This document shows, piece by piece, positions 18,700 to 28,400 of a stretch of DNA of 64,000 nt. Where the stretch lies: positions 237,195 to 301,194 of the forward strand of contig NZ_JAHKPS010000022.1 in NCBI RefSeq assembly GCF_018860565.1. The letters are read 5' to 3'. Made by a program: the position numbers and the translations under genes. Under the pieces are notes generated by a model. It searched no databases and had not been told where the DNA came from. It worked only from the letters and a program-made list of their open reading frames with translations. The stretch comes from Winogradskyella psychrotolerans. GTDB taxonomy: Bacteria; Bacteroidota; Bacteroidia; Flavobacteriales; Flavobacteriaceae. Position 1 is the first letter of the stretch, and each line of letters begins with the position of its first letter.

Positions 18700-19014
18700 A
18701 TGTATATCGTATTGTACACAATTAAAATAAAACCTAATCAAGAAGATAAATTCATTGAATCTTGGAAAGGATTAACAACGTTGATTTACAAATACGAAGG
18801 AAGTTTGGGCTCTCGATTACATAAAAAAGATGCACTAAACTTTTTTGCATATGCACAGTGGCCAGATAAAAATACATTTGATAACGCTGGAGGAAACTTG
18901 CCAGAAGAAGCCAATTATTTTAGAAATACAATGAAGGCATCTTGTGAAAAATTTGAAGTGTTAGAAAAATTTGAAATGATTGAAGACTTGCTAAAGCAAC
19001 AACAAAGTGAATAG
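18700..19014 (+). CDS. Antibiotic biosynthesis monooxygenase (ABM) domain protein
   Basis: 104 residues forming a small ferredoxin-like dimeric alpha-beta fold. The pattern MYIVLYTIKIKPNQEDKFIE, then LGSRLHKKDALNFFAYAQWP, is typical of ABM/YgiN-like proteins. Its end overlaps the next gene by 8 nt. Substrate unknown; these proteins are often quinol or aldehyde monooxygenases, or have no known activity. Confidence 0.65.
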   Translation: MYIVLYTIKIKPNQEDKFIESWKGLTTLIYKYEGSLGSRLHKKDALNFFAYAQWPDKNTFDNAGGNLPEEANYFRNTMKASCEKFEVLEKFEMIEDLLKQQQSE

Positions 19015-20368
19015 GACATTTATCTTAATATTCGTTTTTCTTTTCGGAATGGTAATCGTTCCGCAGACGACTTATGCTCAAGTTGATTTTAACAAGCGTC
19101 CAGATGACGATTTAGGAAATGTTGAAGACGAATTTCAAGAACACTTTTTTGAAGCTTTAAAGCAAAAAGGTATTGAGAATTATGATAGAGCCGTAGACGC
19201 ACTTCATAAATGCTTAAATCTTAATAGTAAACTTCCTGTAATCTATTTTGAGCTTGGTAAAAACTACAATAAGCTAAAAAACTTTGGAGCTGCAGAAGAG
19301 AATCTAAAGAAAGCCATTAGTATGCAGCCAGACAATGTTTGGTTTTTAGATGAGCTTTACGATGTGTATTTTCAGAAAGATGATATTAAAAATGCTTTAA
19401 AAACCATTAGGCAATTGGTAAAATATCATCCAGATTATAAAGAGGATTTGGCGGCACTTTACGTTAGAGAAGAAAAGTATAAACAAGCATTAGATTTATT
19501 AGATGAATTAGATGCCGAATATGGTTTAAGCGATTCTAGAGACGCCATGCGTAACGATATTTATAGCATTACAGGCAATGCAGACGATCGTATTGAAAAT
19601 TTAGAACAACGTATTGCAAATAATCCTAATAACGAAGATAACCACTTAAAACTCATCTACAGGTATAGTCAAACAGGCGATCAGAAAAACGCTTACAAGG
19701 CTGCCAAAAATTTACTAGAAGTAAAGCCAGATTCAAAATTTGCGCATTTGGCATTGTATAAGTTTTATCTTCAATATAATAAGATAGATGAAGCCATCAA
19801 CTCTGTAAGAACTGTTTTAACAAGTCCAGAGATAAATGCAGATGCCAAAGCTAAAGTGCTTAAAGATTTTGTGGCTTTTGTGGCTAGAAATCCCGACTAC
19901 GAATCAGATTTAATAGATATAACAGCACTTATAGACGATGACAAAGACGCACAAACCCATAGCGATTTAGGACATTATTACTTAAAAGCAGGCGATAAGG
20001 TTAAAGCGCTTACAAATTTTAAAGAAGCTTTAAAACAGAGCCCTAACGACTTTAAATTAATAAAAGACGTATTACTACTTCAATTAGATATTAAGGACTA
20101 TAATGCGGTTAAAATAGATAGTGAGCGTGCTCTAGAATTATATCCTGCACAACCAATTTTGTATTTGGTAAACGGTGTCGCAAATAATAATTTGGGAGCA
20201 TATAAAAAAGCTATCGATAATTTAGAAATGGGACTAGACTTCTTAATCGATAATCCAAGTATGGAAGCCGATTTTTATTCGGAATTAAGTTTAGCCTACA
20301 AAGCCTTAAATAATATTAGTAAATCTGAAACGTTTGCTAAAAAGGCAAAAGCCTTAAAAGCCCAATAA
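19007..20368 (+). CDS. Secreted tetratricopeptide repeat protein
   Basis: 453 residues from a GTG start that overlaps the previous gene by 8 nt. The signal peptide is FILIFVFLFGMVIVPQTTYA, cleaved near AQ. At least six TPR units follow, for example LPVIYFELGKNYNKLKNFGA AEENLKKA (about 77-104) and AQTHSDLGHYYLKAGDKVKA. It is a likely periplasmic scaffold in an apparent operon with the DUF4292 lipoprotein (3-nt gap) and the EnvC-like gene. The grouping suggests envelope assembly. Confidence 0.85.
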   Translation: MNRTFILIFVFLFGMVIVPQTTYAQVDFNKRPDDDLGNVEDEFQEHFFEALKQKGIENYDRAVDALHKCLNLNSKLPVIYFELGKNYNKLKNFGAAEENLKKAISMQPDNVWFLDELYDVYFQKDDIKNALKTIRQLVKYHPDYKEDLAALYVREEKYKQALDLLDELDAEYGLSDSRDAMRNDIYSITGNADDRIENLEQRIANNPNNEDNHLKLIYRYSQTGDQKNAYKAAKNLLEVKPDSKFAHLALYKFYLQYNKIDEAINSVRTVLTSPEINADAKAKVLKDFVAFVARNPDYESDLIDITALIDDDKDAQTHSDLGHYYLKAGDKVKALTNFKEALKQSPNDFKLIKDVLLLQLDIKDYNAVKIDSERALELYPAQPILYLVNGVANNNLGAYKKAIDNLEMGLDFLIDNPSMEADFYSELSLAYKALNNISKSETFAKKAKALKAQ

Positions 20369-20371
20369 TTA

Positions 20372-21163
20372 ATGAAGTTACCTCAAGTATATAATAATTT
20401 GAAACTTATACTAAGTGTCATTTTAATAGCATTTGCATTCAGCTGTGGTTCCACCAAAAGCGTTATAGCTTCTGGAGTAGCTAGTGATAAACTCTCGGCT
20501 AAGCAAGTGATAAAACAGCACAAAAAGAACGATGCTGATTTTAAAACAATGAATGCTAGAGTTAAGATTGAATTAATCCAAGGAGATAGCGAGCAAGGAT
20601 TTACCTTTAGCTTTAGAATGGAAAAGGATAAAGTGATTTGGTTAAGTGCGCCAATTGGTATGGCGCGTATGATGATTACTCCAGATAAAGTAAAGTTTTA
20701 TAACAAGTTAGATAACGAATATTTTGATGGTGATTATAAACTATTAAGTGATGTTGTAGGTATAGATCTCGATTTTATGAAAGTACAAAACATCCTTTTA
20801 GGTCAGACGATCTATGACCTTAATGATGAGCCTCACCAGGTTTTTGTTAATAATAATTCTTATGCTTTAAGTCCAAAAGACCAGCATGCATTGATAGAGT
20901 TATTTTATCTTATAAATCCATCACATTTTAAAATGGATAGCTTGCAGTTACAGCAACAGTTTGAAAAAAGAATGCTTCAGGTAGATTATTCATCTTATCA
21001 AGAAGTGAAAAAACAAATACTACCACAGCATATAAGAATAGTAGCAGTTGACGATTCTGACCAAGTTACTATTACCATGGAATTTAAATCGGTATCTTTG
21101 AATGAAGAGGTTCGTTTTCCTTTTAATATTCCTTCAGGCTATAAAGAAATTGAAATTAAATAA
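20372..21163 (+). CDS. DUF4292 lipoprotein (LolB/LolA-like)
   Basis: 263 residues. The lipoprotein signal ends FAFSC (Cys25), then GSTKSV. The body has the DUF4292 pattern DFKTMNARVKIEL, KVIWLSAPIGMARMMITPDK and YNKLDNEYFDGDYKLL, a half-barrel fold related to lipoprotein carriers. It may help outer-membrane lipoprotein traffic or bind lipid; this is inference. Its stop shares one base with the EnvC-like start, so the two are coupled. Confidence 0.8.
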   Translation: MKLPQVYNNLKLILSVILIAFAFSCGSTKSVIASGVASDKLSAKQVIKQHKKNDADFKTMNARVKIELIQGDSEQGFTFSFRMEKDKVIWLSAPIGMARMMITPDKVKFYNKLDNEYFDGDYKLLSDVVGIDLDFMKVQNILLGQTIYDLNDEPHQVFVNNNSYALSPKDQHALIELFYLINPSHFKMDSLQLQQQFEKRMLQVDYSSYQEVKKQILPQHIRIVAVDDSDQVTITMEFKSVSLNEEVRFPFNIPSGYKEIEIK

Positions 21164-22386
21164 TGACTAAATATCGTTTCTATACTACACTAATAATAGG
21201 ACTTTTACTGTCCTGTTCGTCGTTATTCGCGCAAAGCGATAAGCAAAAAAAATTAGAGCTTCAACGTCAACAAGTTTTAAGAGAAATGAAGCAAATAAAT
21301 GCTTTATTATTTACTAAAAAGAAGGAAGAAAAATCAGCAATTACACTTATTGAGGATATTAACTACAAAGTAAACGTTAGAAAAAATTTAATTAGAATTA
21401 CTAACGAGCAAGCCAATCTACTTACTAGAGAAATTAACACCAATCAAAAAGAAATTACAAGTCTTAGAACGCAGTTGCAAGAGTTAAAAGACGATTATGC
21501 TGCTATGGTTGTAAAATCATATAAAAGCAAATCAGAACAAAGTAAAGTGATGTTTTTATTGTCGTCAAGCAATTTTCAACAAGCTTATAAACGACTTCAA
21601 TATATAAGACAGTATAGAGATTATCAGAAAGAGCAAGGAGAAGCTATAAAAATAAAAACAAAGGAACTTCAAGATTTAAATATTCAATTATCTAAACAAA
21701 AAGAAGATAAGAAAAAACTTATTGAAGAAAACCGAATTGCTAAACGCGAATTAGAAAGCGAATTAAAACAACGTGAAACCTTGATGGCTTCTATTAAATC
21801 TGACATGAGCAAATTTGCTGCTCAGATAAAAGCTAAAAAACAAGAAGCAGATCGTTTAGATAAAGAAATAGATCGTTTAATTGCTGAGGCTATTGCTGCA
21901 GCCAATAAAGAAACGGGTAAAAAATCGTCTACCGGAAAGTTTATTTTAACACCTGAAGCTAAAAAATTAGCAGCAAATTTTGCTTCTAATAAAGGTAAAT
22001 TAGGTTGGCCAGTAGCAAGAGGTGTTGTTAAAGCTAAGTTTGGAAAAGGACGATCATTAACAGACAGTTCAGTTGAGGTAAACCATTCGGGAATTAAGAT
22101 TGCCACGGAGGTAAATGCCGATGTTAAAGCAATTTTTAATGGTGTAGTATCTTCTATCCATGTTATGAAAAGAGGAAACCCAACCATTTTAATTAGACAT
22201 GGTGATTATCTAACAATCTACCATAACCTTTCTAAACTCTATGTAAAAAAAGGGGATCAGATTACAACAGGACAAGTTATAGGTAAGGTTTTTAGCAATA
22301 AGATTACAGGAGAAACGCTTCTCGATTTTAGAATTTATAAAAATAACCTGAAGTTAAATCCAGAATCTTGGTTAGCTAGACGATAA
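21163..22386 (+). CDS. EnvC-like murein hydrolase activator (degenerate LytM)
   Basis: 407 residues. The signal peptide ends SSLFAQ. A long coiled coil (about 25-255) is followed by a LytM/peptidase M23 domain (about 285-405). The zinc ligands of active M23 enzymes are missing: HxxxD reads HSGIKI and HxH reads YHNLSKL. The fold would therefore be inactive, as in E. coli EnvC, which activates amidases at the division site. The operon with TPR and DUF4292 genes fits cell-envelope maintenance. Confidence 0.85.
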   Translation: MTKYRFYTTLIIGLLLSCSSLFAQSDKQKKLELQRQQVLREMKQINALLFTKKKEEKSAITLIEDINYKVNVRKNLIRITNEQANLLTREINTNQKEITSLRTQLQELKDDYAAMVVKSYKSKSEQSKVMFLLSSSNFQQAYKRLQYIRQYRDYQKEQGEAIKIKTKELQDLNIQLSKQKEDKKKLIEENRIAKRELESELKQRETLMASIKSDMSKFAAQIKAKKQEADRLDKEIDRLIAEAIAAANKETGKKSSTGKFILTPEAKKLAANFASNKGKLGWPVARGVVKAKFGKGRSLTDSSVEVNHSGIKIATEVNADVKAIFNGVVSSIHVMKRGNPTILIRHGDYLTIYHNLSKLYVKKGDQITTGQVIGKVFSNKITGETLLDFRIYKNNLKLNPESWLARR

Positions 22387-22405
22387 ATAAAAGAGGTTAC
22401 TGTTA

Positions 22406-22915
22406 TTACTCAAAAAGCGCCTTTAACTCAGTCGCTTCAGAAGGTTTCATTTTGCCAGCCAAAACTAAACTCAATTGTTTACGACGTAACGCAGCATCAA
22501 AACGCTGTTTTTCTAATTTGGTTTCTGGGACCAGCTCAGGCACTTTTACAGGTCGTCCTGTTTCATCTACAGCAACAAACGTATAAATAGCTTCATTAGC
22601 CTTTACGCATTCGCCAGACTCTCTGTCTTCAATCCAAACGTCCATATACACTTCCATAGAAGAGGTAAACGCTCGTGACACTTTAGCTTCTATCATCACA
22701 ACGCTACCTAAAGGTATAGATCTGTTAAAGGCAACATGATTAACCGAAGCTGTCACGACAATACGTCTAGAGTGTCGTCTAGCAGCAATACTAGCTGCTC
22801 TATCCATACGAGCCAACAATTCGCCACCAAAAAGATTATTGATAGGGTTTGTTTCGCTTGGTAATACCAAATCGGTAACAATAGTTTTAGACTGAAATGC
22901 TGTTCTAGATGGCAT
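22406..22915 (-). CDS. Acyl-CoA thioesterase, hotdog fold
   Basis: 169 residues. The pattern NPINNLFGGELLARMDRAAS IAARRHS with VNHVAFNRSIPLGSVV is that of YciA/BACH-type acyl-CoA hydrolases; the Asn and Asp of the active site are in this stretch. It converges with the EnvC-like gene (19-nt gap). A -7 box CAAAGATA (minus strand TATCTTTG) is at 22934-22941. Confidence 0.88.
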   Translation of the reverse strand: MPSRTAFQSKTIVTDLVLPSETNPINNLFGGELLARMDRAASIAARRHSRRIVVTASVNHVAFNRSIPLGSVVMIEAKVSRAFTSSMEVYMDVWIEDRESGECVKANEAIYTFVAVDETGRPVKVPELVPETKLEKQRFDAALRRKQLSLVLAGKMKPSEATELKALFE

Positions 22916-22933
22916 AGATTTTTAAAATTTGTG

Positions 22934-22941
22934 CAAAGATA
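22934..22941 (-). promoter_or_regulatory. -7 box for the thioesterase gene
   Basis: Minus strand TATCTTTG fits TAnnTTTG exactly, 19 nt upstream of the start codon. No clear -33 element. Confidence 0.5.
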
Positions 22942-23072
22942 GAACGAATTTAGGATGAAGGTGGCATTATTATAACTAAAAAGTAATATTACTGAAGACT
23001 AATTGATAATCTCCGTGTAAATATGTTTTACCTAAAGTTAAAAAGTAGAGTAGTAAAATGGGCCTTAAAAAT

Positions 23073-24011
23073 CTATTTAAGCTTCTTTATTAATAACCAA
23101 GCATCTCGGTTATGTTCATGACGAATCTTATATAGTTCGCGTTGTGCTTCCTCTCTAGTTTCAAAACTACCATAAACTACCTCGTGTAATCCATAACGAT
23201 TGGCACCAATTTGACGCGCTTTAAACCCTTGTGCTCTTAGTTGATTTACTTTCTTTTCAGAATTAGCTTCTACTCTAAAAGCGCCAGCAACAATATGGTA
23301 ATTACCACTCTGCTTTTCTACAGATAATGTTGCGGCAGGTAATGGGTTGCTGATAACAAAAGTAGCTTCTTGCACTTTCGCATCGAGTTGTTCGTTGGCT
23401 TGTTCTTGTGCTAATTGGTTGTGATCTTCAATTGTACTATTGTAGTAAGTTGCGGCACCAAAGCCACCTAAGCCTAAAAATAGGACAGCTGCAGCAGCAT
23501 ATTTTAACCAGTTACGATTAGAACGTTTTTCAGGAGTTAACGCAATAGGTGCAGTTTCTTCAACAGCCTCTGCCGTTTCTCTATAAACTTCACGATTTAC
23601 ATCTGTAGATGTAAAGTGAGATAAACCAAAAGCATCTGTAAGATAATTGATGTGATCAGATGGATTAAACTCAATTTTACCATCAGCATTCAACTTTAAC
23701 TCACCAATATTTTTAAATTGAATCGTTTCTCCTTCATTTAAAAAGGATTTAATAGACTTTATATGCTTAGAAATTTTATTTAAAGCTGTTGTGTAAGGTA
23801 TCTTTTCAACCTCAGCGATATAGTTTGCTAATAAACCATCATTTTGTTGTAGCTGCTCATTAAAAGACAAAGCTTTTTTTGGAGGATAAAACGTATGAGT
23901 GGTTTCGTGAATTTTTGCCGAAACACGTTGCGTTAAGAATGCTCCAAACTCAGGAATGGTAACACAATCGTAACGGTATAATAGGTCGCTAATGTAAGTC
24001 TCTAACTGCAT
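23073..24011 (-). CDS. HU-like (CCDC81) and SPOR domain envelope protein
   Basis: 312 residues. The N-terminal region (about 1-135) resembles the bacterial HU-CCDC81 fold: ETYISDLLYRYDCVTIPEFG AF and FKNIGELKLNADGKIEFNPS. One membrane helix (about 170-190, WLKYAAAAVLFLGLGGFGAA) and a C-terminal SPOR domain follow (about 235-312, NYHIVAGAFRVEANSEKKVN). SPOR domains bind septal peptidoglycan. The N-terminal half would stay in the cytoplasm, which suggests a link from cell interior to division septum. This architecture is recurrent in Bacteroidota. Confidence 0.85.
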   Translation of the reverse strand: MQLETYISDLLYRYDCVTIPEFGAFLTQRVSAKIHETTHTFYPPKKALSFNEQLQQNDGLLANYIAEVEKIPYTTALNKISKHIKSIKSFLNEGETIQFKNIGELKLNADGKIEFNPSDHINYLTDAFGLSHFTSTDVNREVYRETAEAVEETAPIALTPEKRSNRNWLKYAAAAVLFLGLGGFGAATYYNSTIEDHNQLAQEQANEQLDAKVQEATFVISNPLPAATLSVEKQSGNYHIVAGAFRVEANSEKKVNQLRAQGFKARQIGANRYGLHEVVYGSFETREEAQRELYKIRHEHNRDAWLLIKKLK

Positions 24012-24018
24012 ATAGACG

Positions 24019-24026
24019 CAAAGTTA
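24019..24026 (-). promoter_or_regulatory. -7 box very close to the HU/SPOR gene start
   Basis: Minus strand TAACTTTG at 24026-24019, only 7 nt before the ATG at 24011. Transcription would begin at or next to the start codon, so the mRNA may be leaderless. Confidence 0.5.
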
Positions 24027-24275
24027 AAAATTTTTATTTCTGAATGAAATTAAGTGCAGCATAGTTATTAACATCAAAATAAATAGTTGCCTATGTGATT
24101 GATTTTCTTGGAATTTACAATGACTTTTTTTTTTGAAATAATTCTGTTTTTTTTAATTGGGATTATCCAAATGGTTTTCATTAAGCTTTCTGTTTAGGAA
24201 GATTTCAAATCCATTCAGAATTAAATAATTATATTCGTGTAAAGACGGTTAATTTTCTTAAGTATTTAGTTTTCA

Positions 24276-25379
24276 ATGACAGACCAACAATTAATTTATG
24301 CTTTAGCTTTACAACATGTACCCAAAATTGGAGCTACAACGGCTAAGAAATTGATTAATCATTGCGGATCTGCTGAAGCGGTTTTAAAAGAAAAGAAAAC
24401 AAAGCTTTTAAAGATTGATGGTATTGGTAGCATTACTATTCAAGGCCTTTTTGATAAGATTCATTTGGAAGAAGCTGAGGAAGAATTAAAGTTTATAAAA
24501 GACAATAAAATTATTGCACATTATTTTACTCAGGACACTTATCCAGAACGTTTAAAGCATTGTATCGATGGTCCGATTTTACTATTTCAATCAGGTAATA
24601 TTAATTTAAAAGAACAACGTATTATTAGTATTGTTGGTGCCCGAAAAATTACCACTAGCGGTATCGCTTTCTGTGAAAAATTAGTAGAAGCGTTATCGCC
24701 ATTTAACCCCATAATTGTTTCTGGATTTGCTTATGGCACAGACATTACAGCTCATAAGGCAGCTGTAAAACAGAATTTACAAACCATAGGGTGTTTAGCA
24801 CATGGCCTCAATCAAATTTATCCAAAAGCACATAAAAAGTATGTGGCAGATGTTGAAAAATACGGAGGGTTTTATACCGATTTTTGGAGTTCAGATGTCT
24901 TTGATAGAAATAACTTTTTAAAACGAAACCGAATTATAGCAGGACTTAGTGAAGCTACAATAGTTATAGAATCTGCCGAAAAAGGAGGTAGCTTAGTCAC
25001 AGCAGATATAGCTAATTCTTATAACAGAGAAGTCTTTGCTGTACCAGGAAGAACTACTGATAGTCAAAGTGTGGGTTGTAATAACTTAATAAAATTTCAG
25101 AAAGCCCATTTATTATCTCATCCTTTAGATGTACCATATATGCTAAATTGGGAATTAGAACCTAATAAGAAGCAACCTGTACAGCAACAACTATTTGTAG
25201 AACTAGAACCCGATGAAAAAATCATTTACAACTTTCTAAAAGAAAATAACAAAGAGTTGTTGGATGTTATTGCCATTAAATGTGAAATGCCAACCTATAA
25301 AATAGCTGGTCTTTTATTGAATATGGAGTTGAAAGGTGTTGTAAGACCTTTACCAGGAAAATTGTTTGAGGTTATTTAA
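24276..25379 (+). CDS. dprA: DNA-processing protein DprA
   Basis: 367 residues. An N-terminal helix-hairpin-helix-like region (KIGATTAKKLINHCG) precedes the Rossmann domain with IISIVGARKITTSGIAFCEK, VSGFAYGTDITAHKAA, GLNQIYPKAHKKYV and GSLVTADIAN. The C-terminal winged-helix DML1-like domain ends NMELKGVVRPLPGKLFEVI. DprA loads RecA onto incoming single strands in natural transformation. A decayed second copy of its 3' end lies at about 30150-30249. Confidence 0.95.
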   Translation: MTDQQLIYALALQHVPKIGATTAKKLINHCGSAEAVLKEKKTKLLKIDGIGSITIQGLFDKIHLEEAEEELKFIKDNKIIAHYFTQDTYPERLKHCIDGPILLFQSGNINLKEQRIISIVGARKITTSGIAFCEKLVEALSPFNPIIVSGFAYGTDITAHKAAVKQNLQTIGCLAHGLNQIYPKAHKKYVADVEKYGGFYTDFWSSDVFDRNNFLKRNRIIAGLSEATIVIESAEKGGSLVTADIANSYNREVFAVPGRTTDSQSVGCNNLIKFQKAHLLSHPLDVPYMLNWELEPNKKQPVQQQLFVELEPDEKIIYNFLKENNKELLDVIAIKCEMPTYKIAGLLLNMELKGVVRPLPGKLFEVI

Positions 25380-25440
25380 CAATACAACGATAAAAACCAC
25401 TTTTGATACAGAAAAAGCTTACAAGCGAATGTCGTTTTTA

Positions 25441-25448
25441 TACTTTTG
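25441..25448 (+). promoter_or_regulatory. -7 box for the secreted protease gene
   Basis: TACTTTTG matches the -7 consensus, 25 nt upstream of the ATG at 25474. No good -33 element is visible. It also argues against the longer in-frame extension that overlaps dprA. Confidence 0.5.
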
Positions 25449-25473
25449 TGAGCTTATGCTAGTGTTTGGGTTT

Positions 25474-28400
25474 ATGAAGTATTTTTATGTTATCTGTTTT
25501 TTCTTATTTCAGTTTAATTTAGTTGCACAAAATCAAGAATTATCAGTTTTTACTTGTGGTGAGTTAGAGGATGTTAGTCAGACGGCTCAATCAAGAAGCT
25601 CTTTTCTTACAGCGGAGAATCCAGATAATATTTTTGTAGATCGTTTTGGTAATGAAAAACAAAAAAGGATAAACCCTAATATTGCTGGTCAACAAAGAGC
25701 ATTACCTTTAGCACCAGATTATATTAGTCCAGAAGGTTTGTTTGCCATTTATTTAACAGACCTTGTTGCCGACAATAGCATTCAAGATTTTAATAGTAAT
25801 TCCGGTTATAGAAATGTCATTGCACAGATTTTTGCAGATTTAGAGCAATTAATTATAGAAAACCCTTCAACAGGTGTTGCAGAGCCTGTAAAGATAGAGC
25901 TGCAATCCATGTCTGTTAATAGTGGTGTGTTGGCATCAGCATCTTCATATTATGATTACTCAGGTGTTGCAGCAGGTACTATTGTAGAAGGTGAAGTATG
26001 GAAAGCTATTAATTCGGGGTCTAATGATCCTGATAACTGGGATGGTTTAATACGAGTTAACTTTTTTCATTCTTGGTACAGTGATTTCAATAATCCTACT
26101 GGAATTACTGGAACAAATGCATTTGATATGTATGCCGTGTTATTGCACGAAGTTATGCATGCATTGGGTTTTGCTTCAGGTATAGACGAATTAGGAAACC
26201 CCAAAAATGGAAGGGCTTTTTTAAAATATGACAACCTTTTACACACTGATACAAATGATGATTTAATTGTATCTACAGGATTAGACTGGAGTTTTAATAG
26301 TGCAGTCCCTATTAACGCCATAACAAATGGCTGTCCAAGTACCTCTCAAATAAGACTAGGAGATAATAATTTACCAGTGCATTCACCACAGGTTTTTTCT
26401 AACGGATCTAGCTTAAGTCATATCGATTTAAATAATGACTGTAACTATCCCGTTAACGATTTTATAATGGCTTATGCTATTGCTAGAGAAACGGCAAGAA
26501 GACCGCTCTCTCAAGAATTTGATATATTATGTAGTTTAAATTATAACCTATCTACTCAATTTGGAAACAATAATATTATCGAGTTTGCTAATCCTGCAAT
26601 TATTACTTCTGTAAGCAATAACACCAGTAATATTATAGCTTATTCTGGTTGTCAGCCACCTGTTTTTGGAATTGATGATTTTAAAGACCCAATTGCGCAA
26701 CCAACAATTGAAAACTGTCCAAGTAATACTTTAAATATATTAGAACAAGATTTATTGAATAATGATATATCTAATCTTGGCTTGGCATTAGAGGTTGCCA
26801 ATTTAAGTTTAAACGGTGATTTAATTACAACTTTTACAGGCGTTGCACCAAATAGAACTTTTGTTATTACACCAAATTTTGTTGGAGATCTTCAACTTCT
26901 GTACCAACCAAAAGATACTAGTGGTAATTTAGGAAACAACACTTTTGCAAACATTAAAGTGACGATGTGTCCAAATTTTGGCTGTGTAAACACAAGCTAT
27001 TGTAATTTAATTTGTAATCCAGAAATTGATTTTATTGCTAATACTAATACAAATTGTTTTGTTGAAGGCAACATAGCTGCTAATGGTGTAAATACAATTC
27101 CAGGATGGCGCTTTAAATTTTCTACTCCAGATTGGTTCGATGATGATAACAGTACGTGTAGTCCTACAAATCGAAGTGCTTATTCAAACAGTGTTTCTTT
27201 ACCAAATACAGGCGCATCTAGTGGAAGATTCCATTTTTTCTCTACTCAAAACTATCAAACCTCTTATTCTAGAAATGATTTTTCAAGTGAGGCAATAATG
27301 ACAAATGTAGCGTTAAAGCCAAATACAAAGTATATTTTGTCCTATCATAAAAGCGATGGGTTAGATCCAAGTTACGTTGGTACAATGCCTGTAGGTAATG
27401 GTTCGTCTATTGTTCAACCAAATATAGGTTTAGATGTTAGTTTAAGTACCATAAATTCTACTACGAGTTTGTTATATTATAAACATGAGTTTGGGCCAAC
27501 ACTTGTTAGTTCCCCTTATGCCCATTCTACTAACTTTTTAAATAATAGTTTATTAATTTTTAATGACAATAATATAGGTTTTGATTGGTCTCAAACCGTC
27601 ACAGTATTTAACTCGCCTTCAGTAATTGATAATTCGAATGCTGTCTTAGTTTTTAGTCATGCCATAGGTAATAGTTTTGTTAACTCAGGAAGACCATATA
27701 GTACGACTTTCGAATCGTATTTTTTAGCATTAGATAGAATAGAACTAATTGAAGATCGTTTGCAAGATACACCTGATAGTTATACTATAAATTGTGGGGC
27801 AACCCAAGTAATTGGAATAGACTTATGTTCAGTCGCTAATTTGCAATACGAATGGTGGGATATTACTAACGGAATACAGTTAACGGACTTAGATAATACC
27901 ACTACGACTTATACTGATGGTATAATTACAACGCTTCCTTTATCAGTGAATTATACAATTAATTCAATCAATGATAATGGCTCTACTATTACACTAAGTA
28001 ATGTTGAGAATTCAATAGAATTAGAGCTGCGACGTAATTTTCCAACAACCTTTATTAATAATAGCGTTACACCTTCAACTACAGCTGCAAATAATATTCA
28101 TATTACCGATAATACTGCTACAGTTAGTATAACCGTTTTAAACGAAGCTCCAACGGATGCTACATTTAGTTTTTCACGTTTAAATTGTTTTGAATATACT
28201 TTTCAAGCTACTGAAACTTACGAAACTCATGAATGGGATTTTGACAATGATGGTGTACCTGAGGTTTCAGGTTCTGGTACTGATTTAGCAAACACCAACC
28301 CAAGCTATATCTTTCCTGGATCAGGTACTTATGTCGTAACACATATGGTATCTAATGAGTGTGGTAGTTTATCTTATCAAGAAAATATTATACTCGCTTG

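Noticed and set aside
21822..22187. 121-codon frame antisense to the EnvC-like gene
   Set aside because: Shadow of the LytM-like region; no start context.
24120..24197. 25-codon hydrophobic frame upstream of dprA
   Set aside because: Made mostly of T-runs (Phe, Ile, Leu); no promoter close by; likely chance in AT-rich DNA.
25366..25473. 36-codon N-terminal extension of the secreted protease
   Set aside because: It overlaps dprA and the -7 box, and the signal peptide begins at 25474.
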